From NCBI GenBank assembly GCA_026988435.1, contig JALSLH010000032.1:1-58141 (forward strand): 58,141 nt of DNA, written 5' to 3'. The position numbers and the translations under genes were made by a program. The DNA is from Methylophaga sp. (GTDB taxonomy: Bacteria > Pseudomonadota > Gammaproteobacteria > Nitrosococcales > Methylophagaceae). The notes below the pieces were generated by a model. That model saw only the letters and a list, made by a program, of their open reading frames with translations, ran no database searches and had not been told where the DNA came from. Of this stretch, positions 47,785-57,401 are shown in pieces; the first letter of the stretch is position 1, and each line of letters starts with the position of its first letter.

Positions 47785-48294
47785 ATGAAATATTTGTGGT
47801 TAACCTTAGTTTTATTCACTTTTCCGCTCAATGCGGATGTGTATCGCTTGCAAGATGAAAATGGGCGAATTATTTACTCAGATAAATATCATCCAGATGC
47901 TGAACTTATCAGTATTACTAAACCCGCTAGCTATAAGCCGCCTGTTATAAATAACCTACCTGATGAGCCTGCACCCGAACAAGCGCAAGGTCGTGAGATT
48001 TCAATTTTATCTCCCCAAGCGAATGAATCACTCTGGGCTAATGATGGTTTTGTGCCAGTGAGTGTTGATTTACAGCCAGAATTAAATGTTGATAATGGAG
48101 AAAAGCTAATCATATCGGTTGATGGAATGACAATAGGCGAGCCTCAGGCTTCAACGAGTTTTACTGTACCCATTATTGAACGAGGTTCTCACACTGTTAG
48201 TGTCTCACTTATTAACGAAGTCGGTGTAACGCTCGCAACAACTGAAGCTGTAACTTTTCAATTGCACCGCGCCTCTGTTAATAATCATAATTAA
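47785..48294 (+). CDS. DUF4124 domain secreted protein
   Basis: About 169 residues from ATG 47785, with a signal peptide (F-P-L-N-A|D). The mature N-terminus D-V-Y-R-L-Q-D-E-N-G-R-I-I-Y-S-D-K is the DUF4124 signature. A Pro-rich linker then leads to an immunoglobulin-like C-terminal part (I-S-I-L-S-P-Q-A-N-E-S-L-W and following strands). Family function is unknown. It is regularly found between glnA and ntrB in gammaproteobacteria, but nothing shows a nitrogen role. An in-frame ATG at 47767 would add six residues before the signal peptide. Confidence 0.8.
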   Translation: MKYLWLTLVLFTFPLNADVYRLQDENGRIIYSDKYHPDAELISITKPASYKPPVINNLPDEPAPEQAQGREISILSPQANESLWANDGFVPVSVDLQPELNVDNGEKLIISVDGMTIGEPQASTSFTVPIIERGSHTVSVSLINEVGVTLATTEAVTFQLHRASVNNHN

Positions 48295-48305
48295 TCAAGC
48301 TTGTG

Positions 48306-48322
48306 GGCACTATTATGGTGCA
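48306..48322 (+). promoter_or_regulatory. Predicted NtrC binding site upstream of ntrBC
   Basis: GGCACT-ATTAT-GGTGCA keeps the GCAC-N7-GTGC core of the NtrC palindrome. It lies about 160 bases upstream of the expected ntrB start point, a normal enhancer distance, and suggests autoregulation. Confidence 0.6.
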
Positions 48323-48447
48323 AAAAGGTTTGTTTAGCATTATACTTCTCTGAAATCAAAGATCACAATCACGATAGAAAACTATATAGTTGTTTTAAGT
48401 TACTGTTAATTAGATGGTTTTTATCATCTTGGTTTGTAATGATATTT

Positions 48448-48464
48448 TTGGAGCGATTATTGCT
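48448..48464 (+). promoter_or_regulatory. Predicted sigma-54 promoter of ntrBC
   Basis: TTGGAGCGATTATTGCT has GG (48450-48451) and GC (48462-48463) separated by ten bases and a perfect TTGCT at -12. The expected start, near 48475, is about 31 bases before the ntrB ATG. The rest of the 211-bp gap (48295-48505) has no gene. Confidence 0.65.
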
Positions 48465-48505
48465 CTTGTCTTTATGCCTAACTTTAACGGACAACATCTA
48501 CTACC

Positions 48506-49558
48506 ATGACAATCAACATTTCTTGTCAAGACATTATAGAAAACTTAGTTACATCTATAGTTATAGTTGATGAGCAATACCGCGTTATTTATTTAAACTC
48601 TGCTGCCGAAGTACTATTCGATATTAGCCAGCGTCAAGCTGAATATATTCCCTTTCAAACGGTTCTTCCAGGTGAGGAACAGCTGTTTTTGGGCTTGGCG
48701 AAAGTTAAAGAGTCAGGACATGCACGTATTGAACGTGAAGTGAAAATTTATGTGCCGGCTCATGGGGAAATTGTTGTTGATTGCTCGGTTAAACCTGCAG
48801 ATTCCGAAGGAGGAAATTCTTTTTTATTATTAGAGTTCTTCCAATTAGATATTCAGCATCGAATAAGTCTTGATGAAAGCCTACAAGCACAGCATCAAGT
48901 TGTGCGTGGTCTTGCCCACGAAATCAAAAATCCCTTAGGTGGCTTGCGAGGCGCAGCACAATTATTAGAACGGCAACTTGAATCCGATGAGTTAAAAGAA
49001 TATACCCAAATCATAATAAGTGAAGCAGATCGATTGCAAAATTTGTTAAGCAATATGTTGGGACCTCATCAGCAAACAACAAAAGAGTGGATAAATATTC
49101 ATGCGGTTTTACAACGTGTGCGCCAATTAGTAAGAAGTGAGGTCGACTCGCGCCTAGTCTTTAGAGGTGATTATGATCCGAGCTTGCCTGAAATCTGGGC
49201 AGACATGGATCAATTAGTTCAAATTTTCCTAAATATTGTGCGTAATGCAGTTCAAGCGATGAATGGATGCGGCACTATTATTTTGCGCACGCGGATCCAA
49301 CGTAATATAACCATTGAGAACCGCTTTTATCGCTTAGGTATGGAGGTTCAAGTTGAAGATGACGGACCAGGAGTTCCAAAAAAAATGCAGGAAACGATGT
49401 TTTATCCTTTAGTAACTGGCCGTGCAGAAGGAACGGGGCTGGGATTATATCTCTCACAAAACTTAATTCACAGAAATAATGGGGTCATCAGTTGCTCAAG
49501 TCGAGCGGGATCAACCATTTTTTCAATCATATTCCCATTGGAGAGAGTAAATGCCTAA
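48506..49558 (+). CDS. ntrB: Nitrogen regulation histidine kinase NtrB
   Basis: 350 residues, the NtrB/GlnL size. A PAS-like sensor (about 10-110) is followed by the phospho-acceptor H-box G-L-A-H-E-I-K-N-P-L with His138. The N-box (F-L-N-I-V-R-N-A-V-Q-A), D-D-G-P-G-V-P and G-T-G-L-G-L-Y-L-S ATP-binding motifs complete the kinase. It is soluble, controlled by the PII protein, and phosphorylates NtrC when glutamine is low. It overlaps ntrC by eight bases. Confidence 0.95.
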   Translation: MTINISCQDIIENLVTSIVIVDEQYRVIYLNSAAEVLFDISQRQAEYIPFQTVLPGEEQLFLGLAKVKESGHARIEREVKIYVPAHGEIVVDCSVKPADSEGGNSFLLLEFFQLDIQHRISLDESLQAQHQVVRGLAHEIKNPLGGLRGAAQLLERQLESDELKEYTQIIISEADRLQNLLSNMLGPHQQTTKEWINIHAVLQRVRQLVRSEVDSRLVFRGDYDPSLPEIWADMDQLVQIFLNIVRNAVQAMNGCGTIILRTRIQRNITIENRFYRLGMEVQVEDDGPGVPKKMQETMFYPLVTGRAEGTGLGLYLSQNLIHRNNGVISCSSRAGSTIFSIIFPLERVNA

Positions 49559-50948
49559 TAAATCAAATATATGGGTTGTTGATGATGATCGTTCAATTCG
49601 CTGGGTATTAGAAAAAGCCATGCAGGCGGAAAAGATTTCTGTAAGGAGTTTTGAAAATGGTCACGATGCTTTACTTGCATTAGAAACTGAGCAGCCGGAT
49701 GTTTTGGTGAGCGATATTCGGATGCCAGGCATGGATGGCCTAAAGTTAATGGCAGAGATTAAAGAAAGAGCACCTGAATTACCGGTTATCATCATGACGG
49801 CTTATTCTGATTTGGACAGTGCCGTATCCGTATACGAAGGAGGGGCGTTTGAGTACCTTCCTAAACCGTTTGATGTTGATGAAGCCGTCGAACTTGTCAA
49901 ACGAGCAATTAATTATAGGCATGAACAAAGTGAGGCTACAACGAGCATTGTTAATTTTAGCAGAGATATTATTGGCGAAGCTCCTGCTATGCAAGAAGTC
50001 TTTCGTGCGATTGGGCGACTTGCTAGATCAAACATAACCGTTCTTATTAATGGTGAATCGGGGACAGGTAAAGAATTGGTAGCACATGCATTGCACAAAC
50101 ATAGCCCCCGAAATAAAGCACCTTTTATTGCACTCAATATGGCCGCTATTCCAAAGGAGTTAATGGAATCAGAATTATTTGGACATGAAAAGGGCTCTTT
50201 TACAGGAGCGCATGCAACACGTAAAGGGCGTTTTGAACAAGCCGATGGTGGTACCTTATTTTTAGATGAAATTGGAGATATGTCTCTTGAACTTCAAACG
50301 CGATTATTGCGTGTACTCTCTGATGGTGATTTTTTTCGGGTAGGTGGGCATACTCCTGTAAAAGCTGATGTAAGAATTATTACGGCAACGCATCAGAACT
50401 TAGAAAAGCGCGTTGAATTAGGAGAGTTTCGAGAAGACCTTTTTCACCGGCTTAATGTAATTCGCATACAATTACCAGCACTGAATGAACGTAAAGAAGA
50501 CATTGCTGCATTAGCAAAACATTTTTTAACAAAGGCGGCAAGTGAATTAGCCGTTGCGCCTAAAGCTTTATCACTTGATGTAGAGCAGTATTTAATGGCG
50601 TTAAATTGGCCTGGCAATGTACGACAGCTAGAAAACGTGTGTCGATGGTTGACGGTGATGTCACCTTCTCAAATAGTGCAACGTGATGATTTGCCTAATG
50701 ATATAGCTCAAGGAGATGTTAGCAATAGTAAAGGCACTGAAGATTGGCAGACATTATTTAAACAGTGGGCAGTACAGAAAGCCCTTTCAGGGCAAGATGG
50801 TGCGTTAGCCAATATAATATCTGAAGTGGAAGCATTATTAATGGAGGTAGCGCTAGAGCGAACAGCGGGAAAACGACAAGAAGCGGCAAAATTACTAGGT
50901 TGGGGAAGAAATACACTTACAAGAAAACTGAAAGATAGTTCAATTTAG
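49551..50948 (+). CDS. ntrC: Nitrogen regulator NtrC (sigma-54 activator)
   Basis: 465 residues. Receiver domain with Asp55 as phospho-acceptor (D-I-R-M-P-G-M-D-G), a sigma-54 AAA+ domain with Walker A G-E-S-G-T-G-K-E, Walker B G-G-T-L-F-L-D-E-I-G-D and an R-finger region, then a Fis-type helix-turn-helix (R-Q-E-A-A-K-L-L-G-W-G-R-N-T-L-T-R-K-L). The sigma-54 contact loop reads G-S-F-T-G-A where nearly all relatives have G-A-F-T-G-A, a conservative change. It activates glnA and probably its own operon. Confidence 0.96.
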   Translation: MPNKSNIWVVDDDRSIRWVLEKAMQAEKISVRSFENGHDALLALETEQPDVLVSDIRMPGMDGLKLMAEIKERAPELPVIIMTAYSDLDSAVSVYEGGAFEYLPKPFDVDEAVELVKRAINYRHEQSEATTSIVNFSRDIIGEAPAMQEVFRAIGRLARSNITVLINGESGTGKELVAHALHKHSPRNKAPFIALNMAAIPKELMESELFGHEKGSFTGAHATRKGRFEQADGGTLFLDEIGDMSLELQTRLLRVLSDGDFFRVGGHTPVKADVRIITATHQNLEKRVELGEFREDLFHRLNVIRIQLPALNERKEDIAALAKHFLTKAASELAVAPKALSLDVEQYLMALNWPGNVRQLENVCRWLTVMSPSQIVQRDDLPNDIAQGDVSNSKGTEDWQTLFKQWAVQKALSGQDGALANIISEVEALLMEVALERTAGKRQEAAKLLGWGRNTLTRKLKDSSI

Positions 50949-50950
50949 GC

Positions 50951-50979
50951 TTGCGTGATGCGTTATGAGGACGTATAAT
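50951..50979 (+). promoter_or_regulatory. Predicted promoter of the initiator tRNA-nusA operon
   Basis: TTGCGT (50951-50956) and a perfect TATAAT (50974-50979) are spaced by 17 bases, and the tRNA begins 16 bases after the -10 box. Confidence 0.8.
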
Positions 50980-50995
50980 TCTTCGCTTAATCCGG

Positions 50996-51072
<77 letters not shown>

Positions 51073-51095
51073 AAGTATCTTTGATTAGATAAACT

Positions 51096-51121
51096 AAACC
51101 CCGGAATGGGGTTTTTGTTTT
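51096..51121 (+). terminator. Terminator 1 between metY and rimP
   Basis: AAACCCC-GGAAT-GGGGTTT followed by TTGTTTTT, an intrinsic terminator 24 bases after the tRNA 3' end. Read-through is needed for rimP-nusA expression. Confidence 0.8.
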
Positions 51122-51138
51122 TATGGAGAATTGAAATT

Positions 51139-51161
51139 GGGCCCGTAGGCCCTTTTTTTTT
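51139..51161 (+). terminator. Terminator 2 (attenuator-like) before rimP
   Basis: GGGCC-CGTA-GGCCC followed by nine T residues, 13 bases before the rimP ATG. Together with terminator 1 it would limit transcription into rimP-nusA-infB unless read through. Confidence 0.75.
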
Positions 51162-51174
51162 AGATGGGTTTGTA

Positions 51175-51621
51175 ATGGCTGTTAATGATCAAATTGAACA
51201 ATTGATTGAAGTACCCATAGAAACATTGGGTTATGAATTGGTGGGTGTTGAATATATAAAAAATGGTAGTAATACTATTTTGCGTATATATATAGATTCA
51301 GAGCAAGGTATTTCAATAGAAGACTGCGAACGTGTAAGCCACCAAGTGAGCGGCATCTTAGAAGTCGAAGAGCCGATCACTTCTGCTTATAGTCTAGAAG
51401 TCTCATCGCCTGGGTTTGATAGACCTTTATTTAAGGAACGAGACTTTATACGCTTTGCCGGAAGTGAGGTAAAAATCACAATGAAATTGCCGGTTCAAGG
51501 ACGACGTAATTTTAAGGGTAGCTTACAAGGAGTGAGTGACGGCAGTATTTTGATAGAAGTAGATGGTGAAGTCTATGAATTACCACTTACAAAACTATCA
51601 AAAGCTAGGCTTGTCGCGTAA
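51175..51621 (+). CDS. rimP: Ribosome maturation factor RimP
   Basis: 148 residues, the RimP size; it assists 30S assembly. The start M-A-V-N-D-Q-I-E-Q-L-I-E matches the family and I-D-S-E-Q-G-I-S-I-E-D-C-E-R-V-S-H-Q-V-S and L-E-V-S-S-P-G-F-D-R-P-L are its signatures. The in-frame ATG at 51106 would translate the two terminator hairpins and is rejected. It is the first protein gene of the nusA operon. Confidence 0.95.
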   Translation: MAVNDQIEQLIEVPIETLGYELVGVEYIKNGSNTILRIYIDSEQGISIEDCERVSHQVSGILEVEEPITSAYSLEVSSPGFDRPLFKERDFIRFAGSEVKITMKLPVQGRRNFKGSLQGVSDGSILIEVDGEVYELPLTKLSKARLVA

Positions 51622-51678
51622 AAAAGGCGTATTATACGCGGTTGAACAAGATTGTATGAAAGAACCATTGAGGGCGAA

Positions 51679-53193
51679 ATGAATAATAAAGAAATTTTAC
51701 TAGTTGCAGATGCTGTTTCTAATGAGAAAGGTGTCCCGAAAGAAGTTATTTTCAGTGCGATTGAATCTGCACTTGCCATGGCGACTGTCAAAGGTAGTGA
51801 TACAGAACTTGATGCACATGTTGTCATTGATCGCGAAACAGGCGAGTATGAAACATTTCGCCAATGGTTAGTTGTTGATGAGAGCGAAGAAGAACCCTTT
51901 GAATCGCCAGAAACTCAGATCCTTTTAGAAGATGCGCTAAAAAAACAAAAGGATGTTGAGGTCGGCGGCTATATTCGTGAGCCAATGGAATCAGTAGCCT
52001 TCGGACGTATTGCAGCTCAAACAGCGAAACAAGTTATTGTACAAAAAGTACGTGAAGCAGAACGTGCACAAGTGGTTGAGCAGTACCAAGAAAAATTAGG
52101 AAAAATGATTTTAGGTACAGTGAAGCGTGTTGAGCGCGGCAATGTGACGCTTGATTTGGGTGGTAATGCTGAAGCCTTTATTCCTCGCGAAGAGATGATT
52201 CCGCGTGAGAACTTTAGAACAGGTGATCGTGTTCGCACCTATCTGAAAGAAATTCGAACAGAAGGACGCGGCCCTCAATTATTAGTGAGCCGAGTTGCTC
52301 CCGAGTTGCTTACCGAGCTATTTACTTTAGAAGTCCCTGAAATCAGCGACAATATGATTGCTATTAGAGGTGCGGCCCGCGATCCTGGTTTGCGAGCAAA
52401 AATAGCCGTGGAAGCCCTAGAATCACGCATTGATCCTATTGGTGCATGTGTTGGTATGCGAGGTTCACGTGTACAGGTTGTGACAAATGAATTAGGCGGT
52501 GAGCGAGTAGACATTATTATGTGGGATGAAGATCCTGCACGATTTGCAATTAACGCGATGGCGCCAGCAGAAGCCCTTTCTATTGTCGTTGACGAAGATG
52601 CCCATAGTATGGATATTGCCGTTGCTGAAGATCAGCTTTCTCAGGCTATTGGCCGAGGCGGACAAAACGTACGCCTTGCTAGTCAGTTAACTGGCTGGGA
52701 TTTAAATGTAATGTCTTCTGCTGATGCTGATCAAAAAGCAGAAACAGAGCTAGGTGCTCATGTTGAAGTCTTTATGAAAGATTTAGATGTTGATGAAGAC
52801 GTGGCGCTTATTTTGGCTCAAGAAGGATTTTCTAGTCTAGAAGAAGTAGCCTATGTGCCAGAGGCTGAAATGCTTGAGATTGAAGAATTTGATGAAGATA
52901 TTGTCACTGAACTTCGCTCACGTGCACGAGATGTGTTGTTAACACGGGCAATAGCGAATGAAGAACAGCTAGAATCTGCTAAGCCAGAACAGAATTTATT
53001 AGAAATGGAAGGCATGACGAAAGAGTTAGCATTAACGCTAGCAAGTCATGATATCAACACTGTTGATGATTTAGCGGAACAATCGGTAGATGAGTTAACG
53101 GATATTGATAGCATTGATGAAGAACAAGCTGCGACGCTTATTATGAAGGCGCGCGAGTCATGGTTTGCAGAAGAAAGTGGTGCGGGAGAGTAG
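51679..53193 (+). CDS. nusA: Transcription termination/antitermination factor NusA
   Basis: 504 residues, the NusA size. N-terminal RNA-polymerase-binding domain, then an S1 domain (G-T-V-K-R-V-E-R-G-N), KH1/KH2 (G-A-C-V-G-M-R-G-S-R and A-I-G-R-G-G-Q-N-V-R-L-A) and two C-terminal acidic repeats ending with helix-hairpin-helix-like modules. The ATG at 51679 is set by GAGGG upstream; the frame from 51652 has no ribosome site. It modulates pausing and termination, including at its own leader in E. coli. Confidence 0.96.
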   Translation: MNNKEILLVADAVSNEKGVPKEVIFSAIESALAMATVKGSDTELDAHVVIDRETGEYETFRQWLVVDESEEEPFESPETQILLEDALKKQKDVEVGGYIREPMESVAFGRIAAQTAKQVIVQKVREAERAQVVEQYQEKLGKMILGTVKRVERGNVTLDLGGNAEAFIPREEMIPRENFRTGDRVRTYLKEIRTEGRGPQLLVSRVAPELLTELFTLEVPEISDNMIAIRGAARDPGLRAKIAVEALESRIDPIGACVGMRGSRVQVVTNELGGERVDIIMWDEDPARFAINAMAPAEALSIVVDEDAHSMDIAVAEDQLSQAIGRGGQNVRLASQLTGWDLNVMSSADADQKAETELGAHVEVFMKDLDVDEDVALILAQEGFSSLEEVAYVPEAEMLEIEEFDEDIVTELRSRARDVLLTRAIANEEQLESAKPEQNLLEMEGMTKELALTLASHDINTVDDLAEQSVDELTDIDSIDEEQAATLIMKARESWFAEESGAGE

Positions 53194-53196
53194 GCA

Positions 53197-56007
53197 ATGA
53201 GTGATATGAAGGTTAAAGACCTAGCCGATAATATAGGTATAACGCCAGATCGACTGGTTGAGCAGCTTAATGAAGCAGGTGTTACCGTATCTAAAGCAAC
53301 AGATAGTATTACGGAAGAGCAAAAACAAACCTTGCTAAGCTTCTTGCAAGCACGACATGGTAAAGAAGAATCTGGGAATACAATCTCAAAGCCTAAAAAG
53401 ATTACACTTAAACGCAAATCAACAAGTGAAATAAAGCTAGGCGCGACTTCTCGCCAAGGCGGAAAAACAGTCAGCGTGGAGGTACGTAAAAAGCGTACTT
53501 ATGTAAAACGTAGTGCGGCAGAAGAAGCTGAAGCCGAAGCGCAATTACAGCGTGAAAAAGAAGCAGAAGAAAAAGCGATAGCGGACGCTGAGGCAGAAAA
53601 ACTACGTTTAGAAGAAGAAGCGAAACAACAACAAGAACAAGATAAACGAGATCGTGAAGCGCTAGAGGCCAAAGAAGCCGCGCGTGAAGCTGCGGCGGTT
53701 GAAAATGCGGTTGAAGCTGAAAAACAAGCTGAAGAAGAAGCGCGTTTAGCGGCAGAGGAAGAGAAAAAAGCCTTAGCAGAAGAAGCAAAAGCGAAAAAAA
53801 CCACCAAAAAAGTGGCTGATACAAAAAAATTGTCCGCCTCTGAAATTGCACATAAAAAATTAGAAGAAGCAGATGCTAAACGTCGCGAAGCTAATCTAGC
53901 TCGACTCGAAGCAGAGCGAGCATTAAAAGCACGCAAAAAAGCCAGAGAAGAAGAGGCTATATTAGAAAAGCAACGTGCAAAAGAAAAAGCAGAAGCAGAA
54001 GCAGAAGCGAAGAAGGCAAAAGCAGCACGGAAAGAAAAAGAAGCTGCAACAGCGAAACCCAAAGAAAATGATAAACCAGCGGGTGGACGTCGCGGTGGAC
54101 GAAATGAACGTGGTGATAAATTTGAACGTGCAGAGTTACACATAACGCAAGGTAAAGGCCGTCGTAAAAAGAAAAAAGGCCGTGGTGCAGTTCAAGCTAC
54201 CCCTTTAATAGAAACATCATCAGAGCATGGTTTTACGCTACCAACAGAACCTGTAGTGCTTGATGTCAATGTACCTGAAACAATTTCAGTATCAGATCTT
54301 GCGCTTCGTATGTCAGTTAAGGCTGCAGAAGTCATTAAAGCCTTAATGGGGCTGGGCACTATGGCAACAATTAACCAGGTCTTAGATCAAGATACGGCTG
54401 TTATTGTTGTAGAAGAGATGGGGCATAATCCAAAACCAACACAAGACAATGCAATTGAATTATTATTAGAAGTTGCTGATAAAGAACTTGGTGATGCAAC
54501 GCTTAGAGCGCCGGTTGTTACTGTTATGGGCCATGTTGATCACGGTAAAACATCATTGCTTGATTACATCCGCAGCACAAAAGTAACATCAGGCGAAGCA
54601 GGCGGTATAACCCAACATATTGGTGCTTATAAAGTAGAAACAAGTCGTGGTGAAATCACTTTTCTAGATACGCCGGGACATGCTGCGTTTACTGAAATGC
54701 GTCAACGTGGTGCTAAAGTGACTGATATTGTTGTATTAGTTGTTGCCGCCGATGATGGTGTTATGCCGCAGACGATTGAAGCTGTTAAGCATGCAAAAGA
54801 AGCCGAAGCGTTACTGATTATTGCTGTTAACAAGATGGATAAAGAAGAAGCAAACCCTGATCGCGTTAAGACAGAATTAGGTAATCATGATGTTATCCCA
54901 GAAGATTGGGGTGGCGATGTCCCGTTCATTCCGCTTTCAGCTCTAACCGGTAAAGGTGTTGATGATTTATTAGATACAATTTCACTGCAAGCTGAAATGT
55001 TAGAACTTAAAGCGCCGAGTGAAGGTGCTGCCAAAGGTACTGTAATCGAAGCTCGACTTGATAAAGGTCGTGGTACGATAGTGACAGTATTAGTTCAAAG
55101 TGGAACATTGAATAAGGGCGATATTGTTGTTGTTGGTCAAGAATATGGTCGTGTTCGTGCCTTATTTGATGAAAATGCTGAAACATTAAAATCAGCAGGT
55201 CCATCAACCCCAGTTGAGATCTTAGGTCTTTCAGGAACGCCCGCTTCAGGTGATGAATTACAAGTTGCACCTGACGAGCGTAAGGCTCGCGAAATTGCAA
55301 CATTCCGCAAAACTAAAGCGCGTGAGCTAGTTATGGCAAAACAACAAGCGGCTAAACTTGATGACATGTTTAATAAAATGGAATCAGGTGATGTTAAAAC
55401 GCTTAATGTGGTTGTTAAGGCTGATGTTCATGGTAGTGCAGAAGCAGTAAGTCAAAGCTTGTTGAATCTATCAACAGACCTAGTCAAAGTGAGAATTGTA
55501 GCTTCTGGCGTGGGTGGAATTAATGAAACAGATGCACAATTAGCTGGTGCTTCAGATGCAATTTTGATTGGTTTCAACGTTCGTGCAGATAATACTGCTC
55601 GCCGAATTATTGCTGAAAAAGGCTTAGATGTTCAATATTTCAGTATTATTTATGATTTGATTGATGTTGTTACTAGCGCCATGACAGGCATGTTAGATGA
55701 TGTTTATAAAGATGAAATTATCGGTCTTGCCCGTGTAGATGAAGTGTTTAGCTCGCCGAAATTTGGTGATATTGCCGGTTGTTTGGTGACTGAAGGCACG
55801 ATTAAACGCACTAATCCAATCCGCGTATTACGTGATAATGTGGTTATCTACGAAGGTGAGTTAGAATCACTACGTCGCTTTAAAGATGATGTGAACGAAG
55901 TTAAATCGGGTGTTGAATGTGGTATCGGTGTTAAAAACTATACTGATGTTCAGCCTGGCGATCAAATTGAAGTATTTGAACGCGTATTGGTTAAGCCTAA
56001 ACTATAA
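53197..56007 (+). CDS. infB: Translation initiation factor IF-2
   Basis: 936 residues, longer than E. coli IF-2 (890). An IF2-N module (M-K-V-K-D-L-A) is followed by a second IF2-assoc region and a highly charged Ala/Glu/Lys linker (about 110-300) that is compositionally simple and likely coiled coil. The GTPase core has [14 protein letters not shown] and N-K-M-D, and the C-terminal domains bind initiator tRNA. It places fMet-tRNA on the 30S subunit. Start at ATG 53197, three bases after nusA. Confidence 0.97.
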   Translation: MSDMKVKDLADNIGITPDRLVEQLNEAGVTVSKATDSITEEQKQTLLSFLQARHGKEESGNTISKPKKITLKRKSTSEIKLGATSRQGGKTVSVEVRKKRTYVKRSAAEEAEAEAQLQREKEAEEKAIADAEAEKLRLEEEAKQQQEQDKRDREALEAKEAAREAAAVENAVEAEKQAEEEARLAAEEEKKALAEEAKAKKTTKKVADTKKLSASEIAHKKLEEADAKRREANLARLEAERALKARKKAREEEAILEKQRAKEKAEAEAEAKKAKAARKEKEAATAKPKENDKPAGGRRGGRNERGDKFERAELHITQGKGRRKKKKGRGAVQATPLIETSSEHGFTLPTEPVVLDVNVPETISVSDLALRMSVKAAEVIKALMGLGTMATINQVLDQDTAVIVVEEMGHNPKPTQDNAIELLLEVADKELGDATLRAPVVTVMGHVDHGKTSLLDYIRSTKVTSGEAGGITQHIGAYKVETSRGEITFLDTPGHAAFTEMRQRGAKVTDIVVLVVAADDGVMPQTIEAVKHAKEAEALLIIAVNKMDKEEANPDRVKTELGNHDVIPEDWGGDVPFIPLSALTGKGVDDLLDTISLQAEMLELKAPSEGAAKGTVIEARLDKGRGTIVTVLVQSGTLNKGDIVVVGQEYGRVRALFDENAETLKSAGPSTPVEILGLSGTPASGDELQVAPDERKAREIATFRKTKARELVMAKQQAAKLDDMFNKMESGDVKTLNVVVKADVHGSAEAVSQSLLNLSTDLVKVRIVASGVGGINETDAQLAGASDAILIGFNVRADNTARRIIAEKGLDVQYFSIIYDLIDVVTSAMTGMLDDVYKDEIIGLARVDEVFSSPKFGDIAGCLVTEGTIKRTNPIRVLRDNVVIYEGELESLRRFKDDVNEVKSGVECGIGVKNYTDVQPGDQIEVFERVLVKPKL

Positions 56008-56009
56008 TC

Positions 56010-56384
56010 ATGGCAAGAGAATTTAGTCGGTCAAATCGAATTGGTGAGCTCATTATGCGTGAGCTTGCCCAAATGATTCAACATGAAGTATCTGATCCTC
56101 GGGTAGGTATGGTGACGCTCTCTCATGTTGATGTTACTGCTGACATGAAATATGCCAAAGTATTAGTTACCCGATTAACGACTGATAATTCAGAAGAAGA
56201 TATTAAAGAATGTCTTGCAGGCCTTTCCCATGCCGCAGGTTTTCTGCGCCGCCGTTTAGCGAGCCGCGTGGAGTTGCGTAATATTCCAGAGTTGCGGTTC
56301 CAATATGATAAATCTCTTGAGCATGGCTTTCATATGGATGAGCTGATTTCAAAGGCAAACAAAGATCTTCCTGAAGAAGAGTAA
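56010..56384 (+). CDS. rbfA: Ribosome-binding factor A
   Basis: 124 residues with the KH-like RbfA pattern: R-S-N-R-I-G-E-L-I-M-R-E-L-A, V-S-D-P-R-V-G-M-V-T-L-S-H-V-D-V-T and L-R-F-Q-Y-D-K-S-L-E-H-G. It binds the 5' helix of 16S rRNA and is needed for late 30S maturation and cold adaptation. Starts two bases after the infB stop. Confidence 0.95.
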   Translation: MAREFSRSNRIGELIMRELAQMIQHEVSDPRVGMVTLSHVDVTADMKYAKVLVTRLTTDNSEEDIKECLAGLSHAAGFLRRRLASRVELRNIPELRFQYDKSLEHGFHMDELISKANKDLPEEE

Positions 56385-56398
56385 GAGCCCATATTAAA

Positions 56399-57325
56399 AT
56401 GGGACGACGCAATAAAAAAGGCCGAAATATCACAGGTATTGTGATTATAGATAAACCAACGGGCCGCAGTTCAAATCATGTTCTACAACAGGTTAAGCGC
56501 CTATTTGATGCTAAAAAAGCAGGCCATACCGGTGCGTTAGATCCACTTGCAACGGGTGTGTTGCCAATTTGTTTAGGTGAAGCCACTAAAGTTTCATCTT
56601 ATTTATTAGATGCTGATAAACGCTACCATGTTACCTGCCAGCTAGGAGTTGTAACGGACTCTGGTGATTCTGACGGTGCAGTGTTGAGCACAAGTGATAT
56701 CCCCAACTTCTCAGAACAAGATATTGTAGATTTACTCCCCGAATTTATTGGCGAGCAAGATCAAGTTCCACCGATGTTTTCTGCGCTGAAATATCAAGGA
56801 CAACCTTTATACAAGTTAGCTAGACAAGGTATTGAAGTCGAACGAAAATCACGTCGAATTACAATTTATGATATTAAATTACTGTCAATTACTGCCGAAA
56901 GCTTCACCTTAGATGTAAACTGTAGCAAAGGCACCTATATTCGCACCTTGGTTGAAGATATTAGCCATAAGCTAGGAAGTGGCGGTCATGTCATTATGCT
57001 ACGCCGAGTTTCTGCCGCAGGATACGATCTTCAACAAGCAGTAACGATTGAACAGCTAGAAAAAATTGCTGAACATGGATCACAGCGTTTAGATGAAGAA
57101 TTGTTACCAACAGAAAATGCACTTCCTGATTGGCCTAGTATTGATGCAACGGATGAGATGGTCGATGCGTTAAGACACGGCCAAACAATAAAAGTAAGTC
57201 AGCCTTATGAAGGTGAAAAGGTACGGTTATTTGATGCGAATAAGCAATTTATAGGCCTAGGTGAAATGACGGAGCAAGGAATCGTAGCACCCAAACGTGT
57301 ATTTGTTGCGGGTCTATACCCGTGA
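56399..57325 (+). CDS. truB: tRNA pseudouridine55 synthase
   Basis: 308 residues, the TruB size. The catalytic G-H-T-G-A-L-D-P-L-A-T-G-V-L carries the aspartate nucleophile; K-G-T-Y-I-R-T-L and a C-terminal PUA-like domain complete it. It makes pseudouridine 55 in the T-loop. The last codons and TGA stop (57323-57325) lie inside the left arm of a TATACCC repeat, so the end of the protein is repeat-derived. Confidence 0.96.
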   Translation: MGRRNKKGRNITGIVIIDKPTGRSSNHVLQQVKRLFDAKKAGHTGALDPLATGVLPICLGEATKVSSYLLDADKRYHVTCQLGVVTDSGDSDGAVLSTSDIPNFSEQDIVDLLPEFIGEQDQVPPMFSALKYQGQPLYKLARQGIEVERKSRRITIYDIKLLSITAESFTLDVNCSKGTYIRTLVEDISHKLGSGGHVIMLRRVSAAGYDLQQAVTIEQLEKIAEHGSQRLDEELLPTENALPDWPSIDATDEMVDALRHGQTIKVSQPYEGEKVRLFDANKQFIGLGEMTEQGIVAPKRVFVAGLYP

Positions 57326-57367
57326 CCATTCAATCTGCAGAATACAAATTGAATGGTCTCGGGTATA
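57315..57367. repeat. Minimal 53-bp hairpin of the TATACCC repeat family
   Basis: TATACCCGTGACCATT, CAATCTGCAG (57315-57340) and ATTGAATGGTCTCGGGTATA (57348-57367) form a long stem with a short loop. It supplies the truB stop codon and could act as transcript end or processing hairpin between truB and the M16 gene. Confidence 0.7.
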
Positions 57368-57401
57368 GTATGTCGATGTTTAATGGAAATAAGCACAAAC
57401 A

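Noticed and set aside
48301-48570. 89-codon frame before ntrB
   Set aside because: It spans the predicted NtrC site and sigma-54 promoter and overlaps ntrB in another frame, with no ribosome site.
53499-54143. 214-codon antisense frame in infB
   Set aside because: It is the reverse of the Ala/Glu/Lys linker of IF-2, giving a low-complexity Ser/Ala/Phe protein.
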